Origin: Vibrio pomeroyi
Lineage (GTDB): Bacteria > Pseudomonadota > Gammaproteobacteria > Enterobacterales > Vibrionaceae
Direction: 5' to 3'
DNA: 64,000 bases
NCBI RefSeq assembly: GCF_024347595.1
Contig: NZ_AP025506.1
Coordinates: 3,534,001 to 3,598,000 of the forward strand
In this document: positions 38,289 through 52,737 of the stretch, piece by piece
Layout of the letters: every line of letters begins with the position of its first letter
Numbering within the stretch: the first letter of the stretch is position 1
Program-made: the position numbers and the translations under genes
Notes under the pieces: model-generated
What the model saw: the letters and a program-made list of their open reading frames with translations, nothing else
Databases searched by the model: none
What the model was told of the DNA's origin: nothing

Positions 38289-39671
38289 TCACTTAACTTC
38301 AATATATCCCATCAACCCCGTTTTCATGTGCTCAATTACATGACAGTGGTACATCCAACGCCCTGGGTTGTCTGCAACAAACGCAGCTTTCGCTCGACCA
38401 TTTTTCCCAAGTAACACAGTGTCGGTATGGAAAGGTTCTTCTATTTTTTTACCATCAAGTTCCAGTACTGTGAATGTATGACCATGAATATGAATTGGAT
38501 GATGGTATTGAGTGACATTCTTTAGATCGAATATATAAGTTTTGCCTAACTCCAAAGTCGCCAACGGATCTGGAATATTGTCTTTGCTCATTCCCTCCCA
38601 CGCGCGTTTATTCGTAAGCCAAAACTTAGGCATCGACTTCCCATCTTTAGATACCGGTGATACCGCTCCTTCCCACTCAAACACAAAATCAATTTCTTCT
38701 GCGTTAACGAGATCTAAGTTAGGCACAGGATTGAGAGGCAATGAAGGAAGTGTTTGGCCTTCTATTAGCGTGGAATCTACAACCTTAAACTCACATAAGG
38801 AAAAAGGAAAGCGTCCCTTCATTTGCAAAACATTCACTCGCTCCCCCGCCTTGGGAGCAATCAACCCGAGATCGACACGCATACCTGGGCCAATTTTGTG
38901 TTGAGTCAGCTTATAAGGTGTCTTTACAGGGTTACCATCAATGGCAATGACCCATGCTTCAGCACCTTCAATAGCTATCGGATAGGTAATCGTGTTATCA
39001 ACATTCGCAATACGCAGCCTAGTCGTTGCGTGCTGCTTCAATTGATAGATAGGTTCATGTACTCCATTGACGCTACTCCACTCTCCTGGCGTACCCATAC
39101 GAGCGCTGAGGCGAGGGATCATCAAGTCTTTCCACTGACCTTGTTTGTCGATATGCCAATGTTTCAGCATCAGAGCATGCTCTTCATCGAACTGAACTGG
39201 CGCACTCTCTTCGACAATAATAAGCCCGACCAAGCCCATACCAAGTTGCTTAACACTGTTCATGTGCGGGTGATACCAGAATGTGCCCGCATCTGGTGGC
39301 GTAAACTCATAGACAAACGTTTCACCGGGCATAATAGGAGGCTGACTTAAGAAAGGTACCCCGTCCATTTCGATCGGAATTCTCAGGCCATGCCAATGAA
39401 TTGTGGTCGGTTCTGATAGCTTGTTTGTAAATCGAATCGTTACCTTTTCGCCTTGTCGACAGCGAATAATCGGCGCTGGAATCTGTCCATTAAAGACTAA
39501 AACATTAGTACTAAATCCCTTCACCAACTCAGCGGTTGAAGGCTCAGCAGTTAAGTCATAAACGAACTTTCCTTGCTCATCAACAGACCGCTTCATTGAG
39601 CAAGCAGGTAGGACGGTTAGTGCAGATATAGCGAGAGATGATTGAATAAACTTACGACGGGAAATATCCAT
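38289..39671 (-). CDS. Tat-exported multicopper oxidase
   Basis: A 460-residue laccase/CueO-like oxidase with three cupredoxin domains. The N-terminus has a twin-arginine signal (SRRKFIQ) and a lipobox-like LPACS, so it is exported folded and perhaps lipid-anchored. All copper-binding segments are visible: HWHG and HPH in domain 1, HPIHIHGHTF and HCHVIEHMKTGLMGYI in domain 3. The methionine-rich loop of CueO is absent. A Fur-like palindrome lies 45 bp upstream, hinting at iron-linked control, perhaps ferroxidase or siderophore oxidation (inference). Single gene. Confidence 0.9.
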   Translation of the reverse strand: MDISRRKFIQSSLAISALTVLPACSMKRSVDEQGKFVYDLTAEPSTAELVKGFSTNVLVFNGQIPAPIIRCRQGEKVTIRFTNKLSEPTTIHWHGLRIPIEMDGVPFLSQPPIMPGETFVYEFTPPDAGTFWYHPHMNSVKQLGMGLVGLIIVEESAPVQFDEEHALMLKHWHIDKQGQWKDLMIPRLSARMGTPGEWSSVNGVHEPIYQLKQHATTRLRIANVDNTITYPIAIEGAEAWVIAIDGNPVKTPYKLTQHKIGPGMRVDLGLIAPKAGERVNVLQMKGRFPFSLCEFKVVDSTLIEGQTLPSLPLNPVPNLDLVNAEEIDFVFEWEGAVSPVSKDGKSMPKFWLTNKRAWEGMSKDNIPDPLATLELGKTYIFDLKNVTQYHHPIHIHGHTFTVLELDGKKIEEPFHTDTVLLGKNGRAKAAFVADNPGRWMYHCHVIEHMKTGLMGYIEVK

Positions 39672-39715
39672 ATTTGTTGCCTTTTAGTAATGACGACCAA
39701 AATGTAACAAAATAT

Positions 39716-39730
39716 TGAGAATAATTCTCA
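39716..39730. promoter_or_regulatory. Fur-like box upstream of the multicopper oxidase
   Basis: TGAGAATAATTCTCA is a perfect 7-1-7 inverted repeat of the Fur core type (TGATAATNATTATCA), 45 bp before the multicopper oxidase ATG. Confidence 0.6.
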
Positions 39731-39890
39731 TAAAGAAGTGCAGTTTGTGCTGTCGATTGTTTATAAAAGACGCGGGGATAAGTAAGTACTTACACTGTTA
39801 AGGCTAGGTTCTGTTGAAGATAGGGATTATCGACTAAAAAGTAGAACCAACAGACGTAAAAAACCAGTATTTCTGCCGAGGCTTTATATA

Positions 39891-39960
39891 TGGTAGGAGT
39901 GGAAGTTTAGACTCCTGACACGCGCTATTTTGGTAAGTCGGGGAATCCGCTGCTCTGACA
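39891..39960 (-). pseudogene. tRNA-Trp pseudogene A (most diverged)
   Basis: Keeps TGGTAGGAGT (3' end) and the CACGCG...GAATCCGCTGCTCTG core in plus-strand reading, but the T-loop sequence (TTCGAA in the intact gene) is changed, the anticodon arm is replaced, and no 5' acceptor complement exists. It cannot fold as a tRNA. Confidence 0.8.
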
Positions 39961-39980
39961 ATATTTTAGATTCAAAATGC

Positions 39981-40012
39981 AAAAAGGCTCTAACATTTCT
40001 GCTAGAACCTTA
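39981..40012 (-). terminator. Terminator copy in the tRNA-Trp array (unit B)
   Basis: Copy of the tRNA-Trp terminator with two substitutions in the stem and the same T run on the minus strand. Confidence 0.6.
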
Positions 40013-40016
40013 AATA

Positions 40017-40086
40017 TGGCAGATATGGAAGTTTAGACTCCCAACACGCGCTGTTTTGGTAAGTCGGGGAATCCGCTGATCTGAAA
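40017..40086 (-). pseudogene. tRNA-Trp pseudogene B
   Basis: Same anticodon-arm replacement as copies A and C; the T-arm carries the same substitutions as copy A (GTTTAGACTCC on the plus strand), and the acceptor 3' part is changed. Not foldable as a tRNA. Confidence 0.82.
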
Positions 40087-40106
40087 ATGTATTAGATTCA
40101 AAAAGC

Positions 40107-40138
40107 AAAAAGGCTCTAGCATTTCTGCTAGAGCCTTA
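40107..40138 (-). terminator. Terminator copy in the tRNA-Trp array (unit C)
   Basis: Perfect stem AGGCTCTAGCA / TGCTAGAGCCT, identical to the terminator after the intact tRNA-Trp. Confidence 0.7.
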
Positions 40139-40142
40139 AATA

Positions 40143-40215
40143 TGGCAGGGGTGGAGAGATTCGAACTCCCAACACGCGCTATTTTGGTAAGTCGGGGAAT
40201 CCGCTGCTATGAAAA
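40143..40215 (-). pseudogene. tRNA-Trp pseudogene C (chimeric)
   Basis: The 3' part (CCA end, acceptor 3' strand, T-arm) is identical to the intact tRNA-Trp, while the anticodon arm and 5' part match the decayed copies A and B. It looks like a recombinant or conversion product. Its 3' acceptor strand has no 5' partner. Confidence 0.85.
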
Positions 40216-40234
40216 TGTATTAGATTCAAAATGC

Positions 40235-40266
40235 AAAAAGGCTCTAGCATTTCTGCTAGAGCCTTA
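40235..40266 (-). terminator. Terminator of the rRNA operon, after tRNA-Trp
   Basis: Stem AGGCTCTAGCA / TGCTAGAGCCT with a 4-nt loop, followed on the minus strand by TTTTT; 4 nt past the tRNA-Trp 3' end. Confidence 0.9.
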
Positions 40267-40270
40267 AATA

Positions 40271-40347
<77 letters not shown>

Positions 40348-40407
40348 AAAACTTTATCTTACTTCAGATTCGAAAAAACCTCGCACTAGGCGAGGTTATC
40401 GAATAAG

Positions 40408-40484
40408 TGGCGGAGTGGACGGGACTCGAACCCGCGACCCCCGGCGTGACAGGCCGGTATTCTAACCAACTGAACTACCACTCC
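40408..40484 (-). tRNA. tRNA-Asp (GTC)
   Basis: A 77-nt cloverleaf: acceptor GGAGTGG / CCACTCC, discriminator G, encoded CCA, anticodon arm CCGGC-CTGTCAC-GCCGG with anticodon GTC. Downstream of 5S rRNA in the rRNA operon. Confidence 0.97.
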
Positions 40485-40527
40485 GCAGTGGACTACTTGT
40501 CGTCGCTGACAAGTCGTTCATAATTTA

Positions 40528-40647
40528 AAGCCTGGCGATGTCCTACTCTCACATGGGGAAGCCCCACACTACCATCGGCGCTATTGTGTTTCACTTCTGA
40601 GTTCGGCATGGAATCAGGTGGGTCCACAATGCTATGGTCGCCAAGCA
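40528..40647 (-). rRNA. rrf: 5S ribosomal RNA
   Basis: About 120 nt. On the minus strand it starts near TGCTTGGCGACCATAGC and ends with CATCGCCAGGC, whose ends pair; internal CACCTGATTCCATGCCGAAC is the universal loop region. Ends are estimated from the terminal helix. Confidence 0.95.
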
Positions 40648-40738
40648 AATTTTAAAATTCGGAAAACTGTATTTAAAAGTAACTCTTCAAACTCATTCAA
40701 GGTCTGTCTTTGAGTCCACAAAACCCCTTGGGTGTTGT

Positions 40739-43630
<2,892 letters not shown>

Positions 43631-43937
43631 ATACAACCCGAAAGGGTCTTAGTGTATGGCAACTAACCAAGGTTTTTGGTTGTCATTAAGAAGGGTTAAT
43701 TCTCAATGACTGTTTGCCGGACTCAATGTGATTCAAACGAATTTGAATCGAATACAAGACACTTGAATGTGTTTGTTGTGTTTATCTAAAAGATAAACAT
43801 TGAGAACTTTTAAATTTGATTGAATTACTCGTAAGTAAATCAATCAGTCAGCTTTCCAAATTGTTAAAGAGCAAGAGTTTCAAAGTATTAAACTTTTAAC
43901 CCATTTTTAAAAACTCTCCGAGGAGAATGCTTAAAGA
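43631..43937 (-). promoter_or_regulatory. 23S leader / tRNA-23S spacer with boxA
   Basis: About 300 nt between tRNA-Val and 23S. It contains a boxA antitermination element on the minus strand (GCTCTTTAACAA, 43861-43872) and sequences flanking the 23S processing stalk. No gene is seen. Confidence 0.7.
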
Positions 43938-44013
43938 TGGTGGGCGATACCGGGCTCGAACCAGTGACCCCCTGCTTGTAAGGCAGGTGCTCTCCCAACT
44001 GAGCTAATCGCCC
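43938..44013 (-). tRNA. tRNA-Val (TAC)
   Basis: A 76-nt cloverleaf in the 16S-23S spacer with GGGCGATTAGCTCAG 5' end, anticodon arm CTGCC-TTACAAG-CAGGG (anticodon TAC) and encoded CCA. Confidence 0.97.
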
Positions 44014-44042
44014 ATAAAAGTTTTAATTCCTTATGGAAGGAA

Positions 44043-44118
44043 TGGTGGAGCTATGCGGGATCGAACCGCAGACCTCCTGCGTGCAAGGCAGGCGCTCTCC
44101 CAGCTGAGCTATAGCCCC
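44043..44118 (-). tRNA. tRNA-Ala (TGC)
   Basis: A 76-nt cloverleaf with GGGGCTATAGCTCAG 5' end, anticodon arm CTGCC-TTGCACG-CAGGA (anticodon TGC) and encoded CCA. Confidence 0.97.
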
Positions 44119-44143
44119 ATATTTTTATTTCCTTGGGAGGAAA

Positions 44144-44219
44144 TGGTGGGTCGTGCAGGATTCGAACCTGCGACCAATTGATTAAAAGTCAACTGCTCTA
44201 CCAACTGAGCTAACGACCC
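44144..44219 (-). tRNA. tRNA-Lys (TTT)
   Basis: A 76-nt cloverleaf with GGGTCGTTAGCTCAG 5' end, anticodon arm TTGAC-TTTTAAT-CAATT (anticodon TTT) and encoded CCA. Confidence 0.97.
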
Positions 44220-44221
44220 AA

Positions 44222-44297
44222 TGGTATCCCGTAGGGGAGTCGAACCCCTGTTACCGCCGTGAAAGGGCGGTGTCCTAGGCCTCTAGACGAACGGGAC
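44222..44297 (-). tRNA. tRNA-Glu (TTC)
   Basis: A 76-nt cloverleaf with GTCCCGTTCGTCTAG 5' end, anticodon arm CCGCC-CTTTCAC-GGCGG (anticodon TTC) and encoded CCA. First tRNA after 16S, 2 nt before tRNA-Lys. Confidence 0.97.
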
Positions 44298-44386
44298 ACT
44301 GGATTGAAGAACTTGGGAGTTCTTCGTCTCTTTTACTTTCTAAACCTAATCAATCTGTGTGGACACTTATCGTGAGTATCTTCGTA

Positions 44387-45941
<1,555 letters not shown>

Positions 45942-46375
45942 AAGATTTTGTGACTCAACGAATACTGACTTCAAAACTAATATTTACCGAAGTAAACATG
46001 TAATTCTAAAGCTATTACCATTCCAACAGAATGGTAATGAATTGACTGTGCCAAATAACCCCTCTCAGTAAAGAAAGTAATTATTCGTATTGGTCACTCA
46101 GTTCATTGAAATCATTTTGATTCCGAAGAATCTGTTTTATCTAACGATAAAACGTTTTGATATTCATCAACGAGTGCCCACACAGATTGATAGGTTTAAA
46201 TTGTTAAAGAGCTTTTCCTTTTTGAGCTTCGCTCAAATCGGACGGCCATTTTAGCGATTTAAGTTTTAGTGTCAACCACTATTTTCAAAACTTTTTTCAA
46301 GCGCTTAGCTTGGCTAATTTGACCTGCTGATTCGTTTTGGTTTCCTAAGAAGCCATCCCGTGTCAGCGAGGTGGC
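45942..46375 (-). promoter_or_regulatory. rRNA operon leader with boxA
   Basis: About 430 nt between the promoter and 16S. boxA (GCTCTTTAACAA on the minus strand, 46201-46212) is followed by the 16S processing-stalk sequence around 46170-46195. No coding gene is seen. Confidence 0.75.
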
Positions 46376-46440
46376 ATTATAGAGATTTCGATCACACTGG
46401 CAAGCCCTTTTTTAAGTTTTTCTTACTTTTTTGATTGTTC
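46376..46440 (-). promoter_or_regulatory. rRNA operon P1 promoter
   Basis: Minus-strand -35 TTGCCA (46398-46403), 16-bp spacer, -10 TATAAT (46376-46381), GC-rich discriminator GCCACCTCG, and an A/T-rich UP element (46404-46440). Confidence 0.88.
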
Positions 46441-46523
46441 GAGCGTTTTTTGTTCAAAACACGCCGTTTTCACTAGTATTCCTCTTAATTAAGGGCTTAA
46501 GGTGCCTATATAAAGGAGGATTT

Positions 46524-47069
46524 ATGAGTTCAATACGCAGTTATAAAGGTATATCACCTCAAATCGGGCAAGGTGTCTATATAGATACAAGTTCAGTACT
46601 GGTTGGTGATATCAAAATCGGGGATGACTCTAGTGTATGGCCTTTGGTTGCAGCTCGAGGGGATGTGAACCACATACATATAGGCGATAGAACCAATATC
46701 CAAGACGGCAGTGTTCTTCATGTTACCCACAAGAATGCAGAAAACCCTGAGGGTTATCCTCTATTAATAGGTAATGATGTCACTATCGGTCATAAAGTCA
46801 TGCTGCATGGATGCACTATTGAGGATCGCGTACTCGTCGGTATGGGAGCTATTGTGCTAGATGGTGTGGTTATCGAACAAGAAGTGATGATTGGTGCGGG
46901 AAGTTTAGTTCCACCTAATAAGGTACTTGAGAGTGGTTACCTATATGTAGGAAGCCCAGTTAAGCAAGCACGCCCATTAAATGATAAAGAACGTGCTTTC
47001 TTGCAGAAGTCGGCTGACAACTATGTTCAGAATAAAAATGACTACCTAGACTTTGTGCTACCAGTTTAA
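46524..47069 (+). CDS. yrdA: Gamma-carbonic-anhydrase-like protein YrdA
   Basis: A 181-residue left-handed beta-helix protein with hexapeptide repeats and the gamma-carbonic anhydrase histidines (HVTH and IGHKVMLHGC). It is a trimeric zinc- or metal-binding protein; physiological activity of YrdA is not established. AAGGAGG directly precedes the chosen ATG; the longer ORF runs back into the rRNA promoter and is rejected. It is divergent from the rRNA operon and overlaps yrdB tail to tail by 3 nt. Confidence 0.93.
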   Translation: MSSIRSYKGISPQIGQGVYIDTSSVLVGDIKIGDDSSVWPLVAARGDVNHIHIGDRTNIQDGSVLHVTHKNAENPEGYPLLIGNDVTIGHKVMLHGCTIEDRVLVGMGAIVLDGVVIEQEVMIGAGSLVPPNKVLESGYLYVGSPVKQARPLNDKERAFLQKSADNYVQNKNDYLDFVLPV

Positions 47070-47335
47070 AGCGCTTTGATCTGAATTCGATTAGAGGAGT
47101 CATACTCCTCTTCTTCTATTAGCTCTTCTGCTAATTCTTCAATATCAAAACGAAGCTCTGAAAATACAGCCAACGCTTGTTTGCCTTCTTCTATATCTTT
47201 ACCAGCCAATCGAGACAACTCTTCAATAAACACAACACATTCGATCAGTGCACCAGACTGCTGTGCTGGAAAAACGATAGACTGACTCTCTTCATCCCAA
47301 TCTTGGATATCAGGAAATAAGATTGATTGATTCAT
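47066..47335 (-). CDS. yrdB: DUF1488 family protein YrdB
   Basis: An 89-residue acidic protein (EELIEEEEYDSS tail) of the DUF1488 group, found after aroE in many Gammaproteobacteria. The N-terminal strand WDEESQSIVFPAQQSGALIECVVF is typical. Function unknown. It starts 16 nt after the aroE stop and is co-transcribed with it. Confidence 0.85.
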   Translation of the reverse strand: MNQSILFPDIQDWDEESQSIVFPAQQSGALIECVVFIEELSRLAGKDIEEGKQALAVFSELRFDIEELAEELIEEEEYDSSNRIQIKAL

Positions 47336-47351
47336 TTTTATAATTACCTTG

Positions 47352-48182
47352 TTACATCTCTAGATTTCTTCGTAATTCTCTTAAGATCTGTTTGGTTCCC
47401 GGACGAAGACCACGCCATAGCATGAAGCTCTCTGCAGCCTGACCCACCAGCATACCTAAACCATCATAAGCAGCATGAACACCATTATCTAATGCCCACT
47501 GATTAAATACCGTCGTTCCAGATCCGTAGACCATGTCATAGACGGCGCTGTTTGTATTAAAGATGACATCGGAAACTTCAGGAAGCTGGCCACTTAGACC
47601 TGATGACGTGGAGTTAATGATGACATCAAAGCCTTCATTAACATCATTTAGTCCCATTCCTTTGATATTGCCATGTGAAGAAAACATCTCAGCTAGAAGT
47701 TCGGCCTTTGAACTGGTTCGGTTCGCCACCACCAATTGTTGTGGTTTTTGATCAAGAAGAGGCTGAATTACACCTCTTGCAGCTCCACCAGCACCTAGCA
47801 GGAGAACTCGAGCACCCTCTAATACCACTTGATGCTGAAGCAAATCTTGAACGAGACCCTCACCATCAGTGTTATCACCGATGATCTCTCCGTCATCTAA
47901 CTTCTTCAATGTATTAACTGCACCAGCTAATTGAGCCCTTTCCGTTAGGCGATTAGCAAACTGATAAGCGTCTTCTTTAAATGGCGCAGTGACATTACAC
48001 CCTCTACCACCTTCGCTAAAAAAAGCTTTAGCCGCGATAACGAATTGGCCATGTTCTGGCTGCAATGCTGTATAGATAAGTTGTTGATTGGTTTGGCGAG
48101 CAAATAATGTGTGAATGAATGGCGATTTGCTTTGCCCAATAGGGTTACCGAAAACGGCATAACGATCTACTTGCTGTGTCAT
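47352..48182 (-). CDS. aroE: Shikimate dehydrogenase AroE
   Basis: NADPH-dependent enzyme of the shikimate pathway, 276 residues. Substrate motif [18 protein letters not shown], catalytic Lys/Asp region [14 protein letters not shown] and [13 protein letters not shown], and nucleotide loop [17 protein letters not shown]. It begins 23 nt after a terminator that ends hemF, so it needs a nearby promoter or read-through. yrdB follows. Confidence 0.96.
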   Translation of the reverse strand: MTQQVDRYAVFGNPIGQSKSPFIHTLFARQTNQQLIYTALQPEHGQFVIAAKAFFSEGGRGCNVTAPFKEDAYQFANRLTERAQLAGAVNTLKKLDDGEIIGDNTDGEGLVQDLLQHQVVLEGARVLLLGAGGAARGVIQPLLDQKPQQLVVANRTSSKAELLAEMFSSHGNIKGMGLNDVNEGFDVIINSTSSGLSGQLPEVSDVIFNTNSAVYDMVYGSGTTVFNQWALDNGVHAAYDGLGMLVGQAAESFMLWRGLRPGTKQILRELRRNLEM

Positions 48183-48204
48183 ATCCTTACCTAACAGAAA
48201 TAAT

Positions 48205-48232
48205 AAAAAGGGTCATCTATATAGATGACCCT
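48205..48232 (-). terminator. hemF terminator
   Basis: Perfect stem AGGGTCATCTA / TAGATGACCCT with a 2-nt loop, then TTTT on the minus strand. Confidence 0.85.
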
Positions 48233-48259
48233 ATCACTATCCCTATAAGGAAGGAAGAA

Positions 48260-49755
<1,496 letters not shown>

Positions 49756-49861
49756 GGGTGCCTCATTAATTCAGTTATCTAACTCACTAAGTGTACAAAT
49801 TATCACTCACTGTGACTAAAGCTATTTGTTTATAAAATTTATCAATTAACAACTTAGACTG

Positions 49862-49877
49862 ACGCAAACGTTTTCCT
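49862..49877. promoter_or_regulatory. PurR operator of purEK
   Basis: ACGCAAACGTTTTCCT fits the PurR consensus ACGCAAACGKTTNCNT exactly. It covers the position of the -35 of the purE promoter. Confidence 0.88.
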
Positions 49878-49893
49878 TAAGCAATTTTACCCG

Positions 49894-49899
49894 TATAAT
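49894..49899 (+). promoter_or_regulatory. purE -10 element
   Basis: Perfect TATAAT 50 bp before the purE ATG; the -35 position (49871-49876) falls inside the PurR operator, so repression by occlusion is expected. Confidence 0.7.
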
Positions 49900-49949
49900 G
49901 CGCGCAAAATATCTAATCACTAATTAAATCGTACCTGAAGGAGTTTGAG

Positions 49950-50435
49950 ATGACTGTCGGTATTATCATGGGTTCTAAATCTGATTGGCCAACAATGAAG
50001 CTAGCTGCAGAAATGTTGGATCAGTTTGGCGTGGCGTACGAAACAAAAGTGGTTTCTGCTCACCGCACACCTCAGTTGCTAGCAGACTACGCAACCAGTG
50101 CGAAAGAGCGCGGTATTAAAGTGATTATCGCTGGCGCTGGCGGTGCTGCTCACCTACCAGGCATGGCGGCTGCTTTCACAAGCGTACCTGTTCTTGGTGT
50201 TCCAGTTCAATCTAAAGCACTGAAAGGCATGGACTCTCTACTTTCTATCGTGCAAATGCCAAAAGGCATCGCGGTAGGTACTCTAGCTATCGGTGAAGCG
50301 GGTGCAGCGAACGCTGGCATCCTAGCGGCACAAATCATTGGTACACACAATGAAGACGTGATGGCAAAAGTAGAAGCGTTCCGCTCTGAGCAAACAGAAA
50401 CGGTACTTGCTAATCCAAACCCTGCAGAGGACTAA
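49950..50435 (+). CDS. purE: N5-carboxyaminoimidazole ribonucleotide mutase PurE
   Basis: A 161-residue enzyme that moves the carboxylate of N5-CAIR to C4 in purine synthesis. [41 protein letters not shown] and [25 protein letters not shown] are present; the His of SAHR is the catalytic acid/base in this family. AAGGAG precedes the ATG. It lies 5 nt before purK under PurR control. Confidence 0.97.
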   Translation: MTVGIIMGSKSDWPTMKLAAEMLDQFGVAYETKVVSAHRTPQLLADYATSAKERGIKVIIAGAGGAAHLPGMAAAFTSVPVLGVPVQSKALKGMDSLLSIVQMPKGIAVGTLAIGEAGAANAGILAAQIIGTHNEDVMAKVEAFRSEQTETVLANPNPAED

Positions 50436-50440
50436 TTCCC

Positions 50441-51571
50441 ATGCATGTTCTTGTGTTAGGCGCGGGCCAACTTGCTCGCATGATGTCCCTAGCTGGGGCA
50501 CCGCTGAATATTGAAATTTCTGCTTTTGATGTTGGCAGCAAAAATATTGTTCACCCATTAACGCAAGCGATTCTAGGCAACGGCTTAGAAAATGCGATAG
50601 AGCGCGCGGACGTCATTACAGCTGAGTTCGAACACATCCCTCACGATGTACTTGAAGTATGTGAGCGCAGCGGTAAGTTCTTACCGACTACTGAAGCAAT
50701 CAAAGCTGGCGGTGACCGTCGTCTTGAAAAAGCGCTGTTAGACGAAGCGAACGTAAAAAACGCTAAGTACTATGTGATTAACTCTCGCAAAGACTTTGAC
50801 GCTGCGATCGCTCACGTTGGCTTACCAATGGTACTGAAGAGCACACTTGGCGGCTACGATGGCAAAGGCCAGTGGCGCTTAAAGACACTAGACAATGTTG
50901 ACGCGACTTGGGCTGAAATGGCCGAATGCATTGCAGCGACAGACAATCAAGCCATTGTGGCTGAAGAGTTTGTCCCGTTTGACCGTGAAGTATCACTGGT
51001 TGGTGCTCGCGGTACCAATGGCGAGATTCAAGTGTACCCATTGGCTGAGAATGTTCACACCGACGGCGTGTTGAGCTTATCGACAGCGATTGATGACATT
51101 GAACTGCAAGAGCAAGCGAAAACCATGTTCACCGCAATTGCAGAACGCTTAGATTACGTTGGCGTGCTAGCACTTGAGTTCTTTGATGTTCAAGGTTCAC
51201 TGCTGGTTAACGAGATTGCACCACGTGTTCATAACTCTGGCCACTGGACGCAACAGGGCGCTGAAACTTGTCAGTTTGAGAACCACCTGCGTGCTGTGTG
51301 TGGGATGCCACTAGGCAGCACTAAGCTGATTCGCCCAACCGCAATGATCAACATTCTTGGTGAAGATACCCTACCTGAAGCTATTCTGGCTCAAGGTGGC
51401 TGTCACGTTCATTGGTATGGCAAAGAGAAGCGTGCAGGTCGTAAGATGGGCCATATTAACGTGAGCGCTGACTACAACGCAGAACTGCAAAGAGCGTTGT
51501 GCTCATTGGCTGATATTCTTGATAAGCAAGCCTACCCGGCTGTGCATGAGTTTGCTGAGCAGATGAAGTAA
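50441..51571 (+). CDS. purK: N5-carboxyaminoimidazole ribonucleotide synthase PurK
   Basis: ATP-grasp enzyme of 376 residues making N5-CAIR from AIR, bicarbonate and ATP. N-terminal [14 protein letters not shown]-grasp core [19 protein letters not shown] and [18 protein letters not shown], and [28 protein letters not shown] with the metal ligands. Second gene of purEK, ended by a terminator. Confidence 0.97.
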   Translation: MHVLVLGAGQLARMMSLAGAPLNIEISAFDVGSKNIVHPLTQAILGNGLENAIERADVITAEFEHIPHDVLEVCERSGKFLPTTEAIKAGGDRRLEKALLDEANVKNAKYYVINSRKDFDAAIAHVGLPMVLKSTLGGYDGKGQWRLKTLDNVDATWAEMAECIAATDNQAIVAEEFVPFDREVSLVGARGTNGEIQVYPLAENVHTDGVLSLSTAIDDIELQEQAKTMFTAIAERLDYVGVLALEFFDVQGSLLVNEIAPRVHNSGHWTQQGAETCQFENHLRAVCGMPLGSTKLIRPTAMINILGEDTLPEAILAQGGCHVHWYGKEKRAGRKMGHINVSADYNAELQRALCSLADILDKQAYPAVHEFAEQMK

Positions 51572-51613
51572 GCCTACATTGGTTTATGGATATAAAAAGT
51601 TCATTGGATATAG

Positions 51614-51641
51614 AAACGGCGCTCATTGAGCGCCGTTTTTT
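51614..51641 (+). terminator. purEK terminator
   Basis: Perfect stem AAACGGCGCTC / GAGCGCCGTTT with a 3-nt loop and a T run. Confidence 0.9.
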
Positions 51642-51675
51642 ATTTCTGGTCACTCACTTACTGTGATTAGCATGA

Positions 51676-52245
51676 CTACTGAGATTGAATGTGATGACAC
51701 TTGCGATCTGCACATTGCTTCTTGGTACCACTGGCTGTTTTCTTCTCCATCAACAGCGGAAACTGGCACTCTTCACAGCAGCCAATAACAGGAGGCTGAT
51801 TAATGGCAAACTTACACTTGGGGTAGTTATCACACGCGTAGAAGGTCTTGCCATAGCGAGATTTACGCTCAACCAAGTGGCCTCTACCACACTCAGGGCA
51901 TGCAATCAGCGGCTGCTCTTCAGGTTGTTCTTTTGGTTGGTCCAAAGATTCGATGTGATTACACTCTGGATAGTTGCTACAACCAATAAACATCCCAAAA
52001 CGACCTTGTCTTAGTACCAATTCGTTTTGGCATTTAGGACACGGTACACCCAGCTCTTTCACCACATGACCATCATTTTGATGGAGAGGTTTGATATAAT
52101 CACAGCTCGGATACTGCTTACAGCCTAAAAATGGGCCGTGCTTACCATGGCGAAGCTGAAGCTCCCCACCACACTGTGGACATGGTTCATGCTCTAGCGC
52201 ATGTTCATGTGCTGAAAAAAGCTGATTATCAATCTTACTACTCAT
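51676..52245 (-). CDS. yrdD: Topoisomerase-type zinc-ribbon protein YrdD
   Basis: A 189-residue protein made of four C4 zinc ribbons like those at the C-terminus of topoisomerase I: CPQCGGELQLRHGKHGPFLGC...CDY, CPKCQ...CSNYPECNH, CPECG...CDNYPKCKF, and a diverged CEEC...CADRKCHH. It lacks a topoisomerase catalytic domain and probably binds nucleic acid. It is in the conserved smg-dprA cluster, 12 nt after smg. Confidence 0.88.
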   Translation of the reverse strand: MSSKIDNQLFSAHEHALEHEPCPQCGGELQLRHGKHGPFLGCKQYPSCDYIKPLHQNDGHVVKELGVPCPKCQNELVLRQGRFGMFIGCSNYPECNHIESLDQPKEQPEEQPLIACPECGRGHLVERKSRYGKTFYACDNYPKCKFAINQPPVIGCCEECQFPLLMEKKTASGTKKQCADRKCHHIQSQ

Positions 52246-52257
52246 GACAAGCCTGTA

Positions 52258-52731
52258 TTAATGCAAGATACCTTGCTCTTTGGTGTACAACAGCTCTTCC
52301 ATTTGCGTGTAAGCACTTTCATTACCCGGTACATTGAATAGCACCATTAAGATAATCCATTTCAGATCATCCAATTCAAATTCGTTTGTCTCAAGTCCCA
52401 TCACACGATCAATCACCATTTCACGAATCTCTGTCGTGAGCACGTTGATCTGCTCTAGGAAAAGTAAGAAACCTCGACACTCCATATTAATACGAGATAC
52501 CTCTCGACTGGTGTAGACACGCATCGAGGTGTTGGAACACATAGTAATCGCCGCTTGGTTGTCAGTATCTTGCAGTGCCGCAAGATCTTCTAACCAATGG
52601 AGGGCCTTATAAATATCGTCTTGGTGAAACCCTGCTCGAAGAAGCTCATCTTCAAGTTCGTCTTGATCCACCTGCAATTCAGAATCGCTATGGATGTAGG
52701 TTTCAAACAAGTACATCAGTATGTCCATCAT
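52258..52731 (-). CDS. smg: Smg family protein
   Basis: A 157-residue acidic protein (E. coli Smg also 157). [31 protein letters not shown] and [19 protein letters not shown] are strongly conserved in the family. The second of two adjacent ATGs is chosen to match the family length. Function unknown; it sits between dprA and yrdD, 6 nt after dprA, in a conserved order. Confidence 0.92.
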   Translation of the reverse strand: MMDILMYLFETYIHSDSELQVDQDELEDELLRAGFHQDDIYKALHWLEDLAALQDTDNQAAITMCSNTSMRVYTSREVSRINMECRGFLLFLEQINVLTTEIREMVIDRVMGLETNEFELDDLKWIILMVLFNVPGNESAYTQMEELLYTKEQGILH

Positions 52732-52737
52732 CATAGC

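Larger units (their letters stand above)
39857..40266 (-). repeat. Tandem array of decayed tRNA-Trp + terminator units
   Basis: Units of about 126-128 bp begin at 39857 (most decayed), 39981 and 40107; the fourth, at 40235, holds the intact tRNA-Trp. Each unit has a hairpin (AGGCTCTAGCA / TGCTAGAGCCT or variants), then the 3' part of tRNA-Trp, then a degenerate 5' part. The three decayed units share a replacement in the anticodon arm and a changed D-arm and acceptor. Divergence from the intact unit increases downstream. Confidence 0.9.

Noticed and set aside
46431-46523. 31-codon N-terminal extension of YrdA
   Set aside because: It runs into the rRNA promoter region and lacks a ribosome site; the ATG at 46524 has AAGGAGG.
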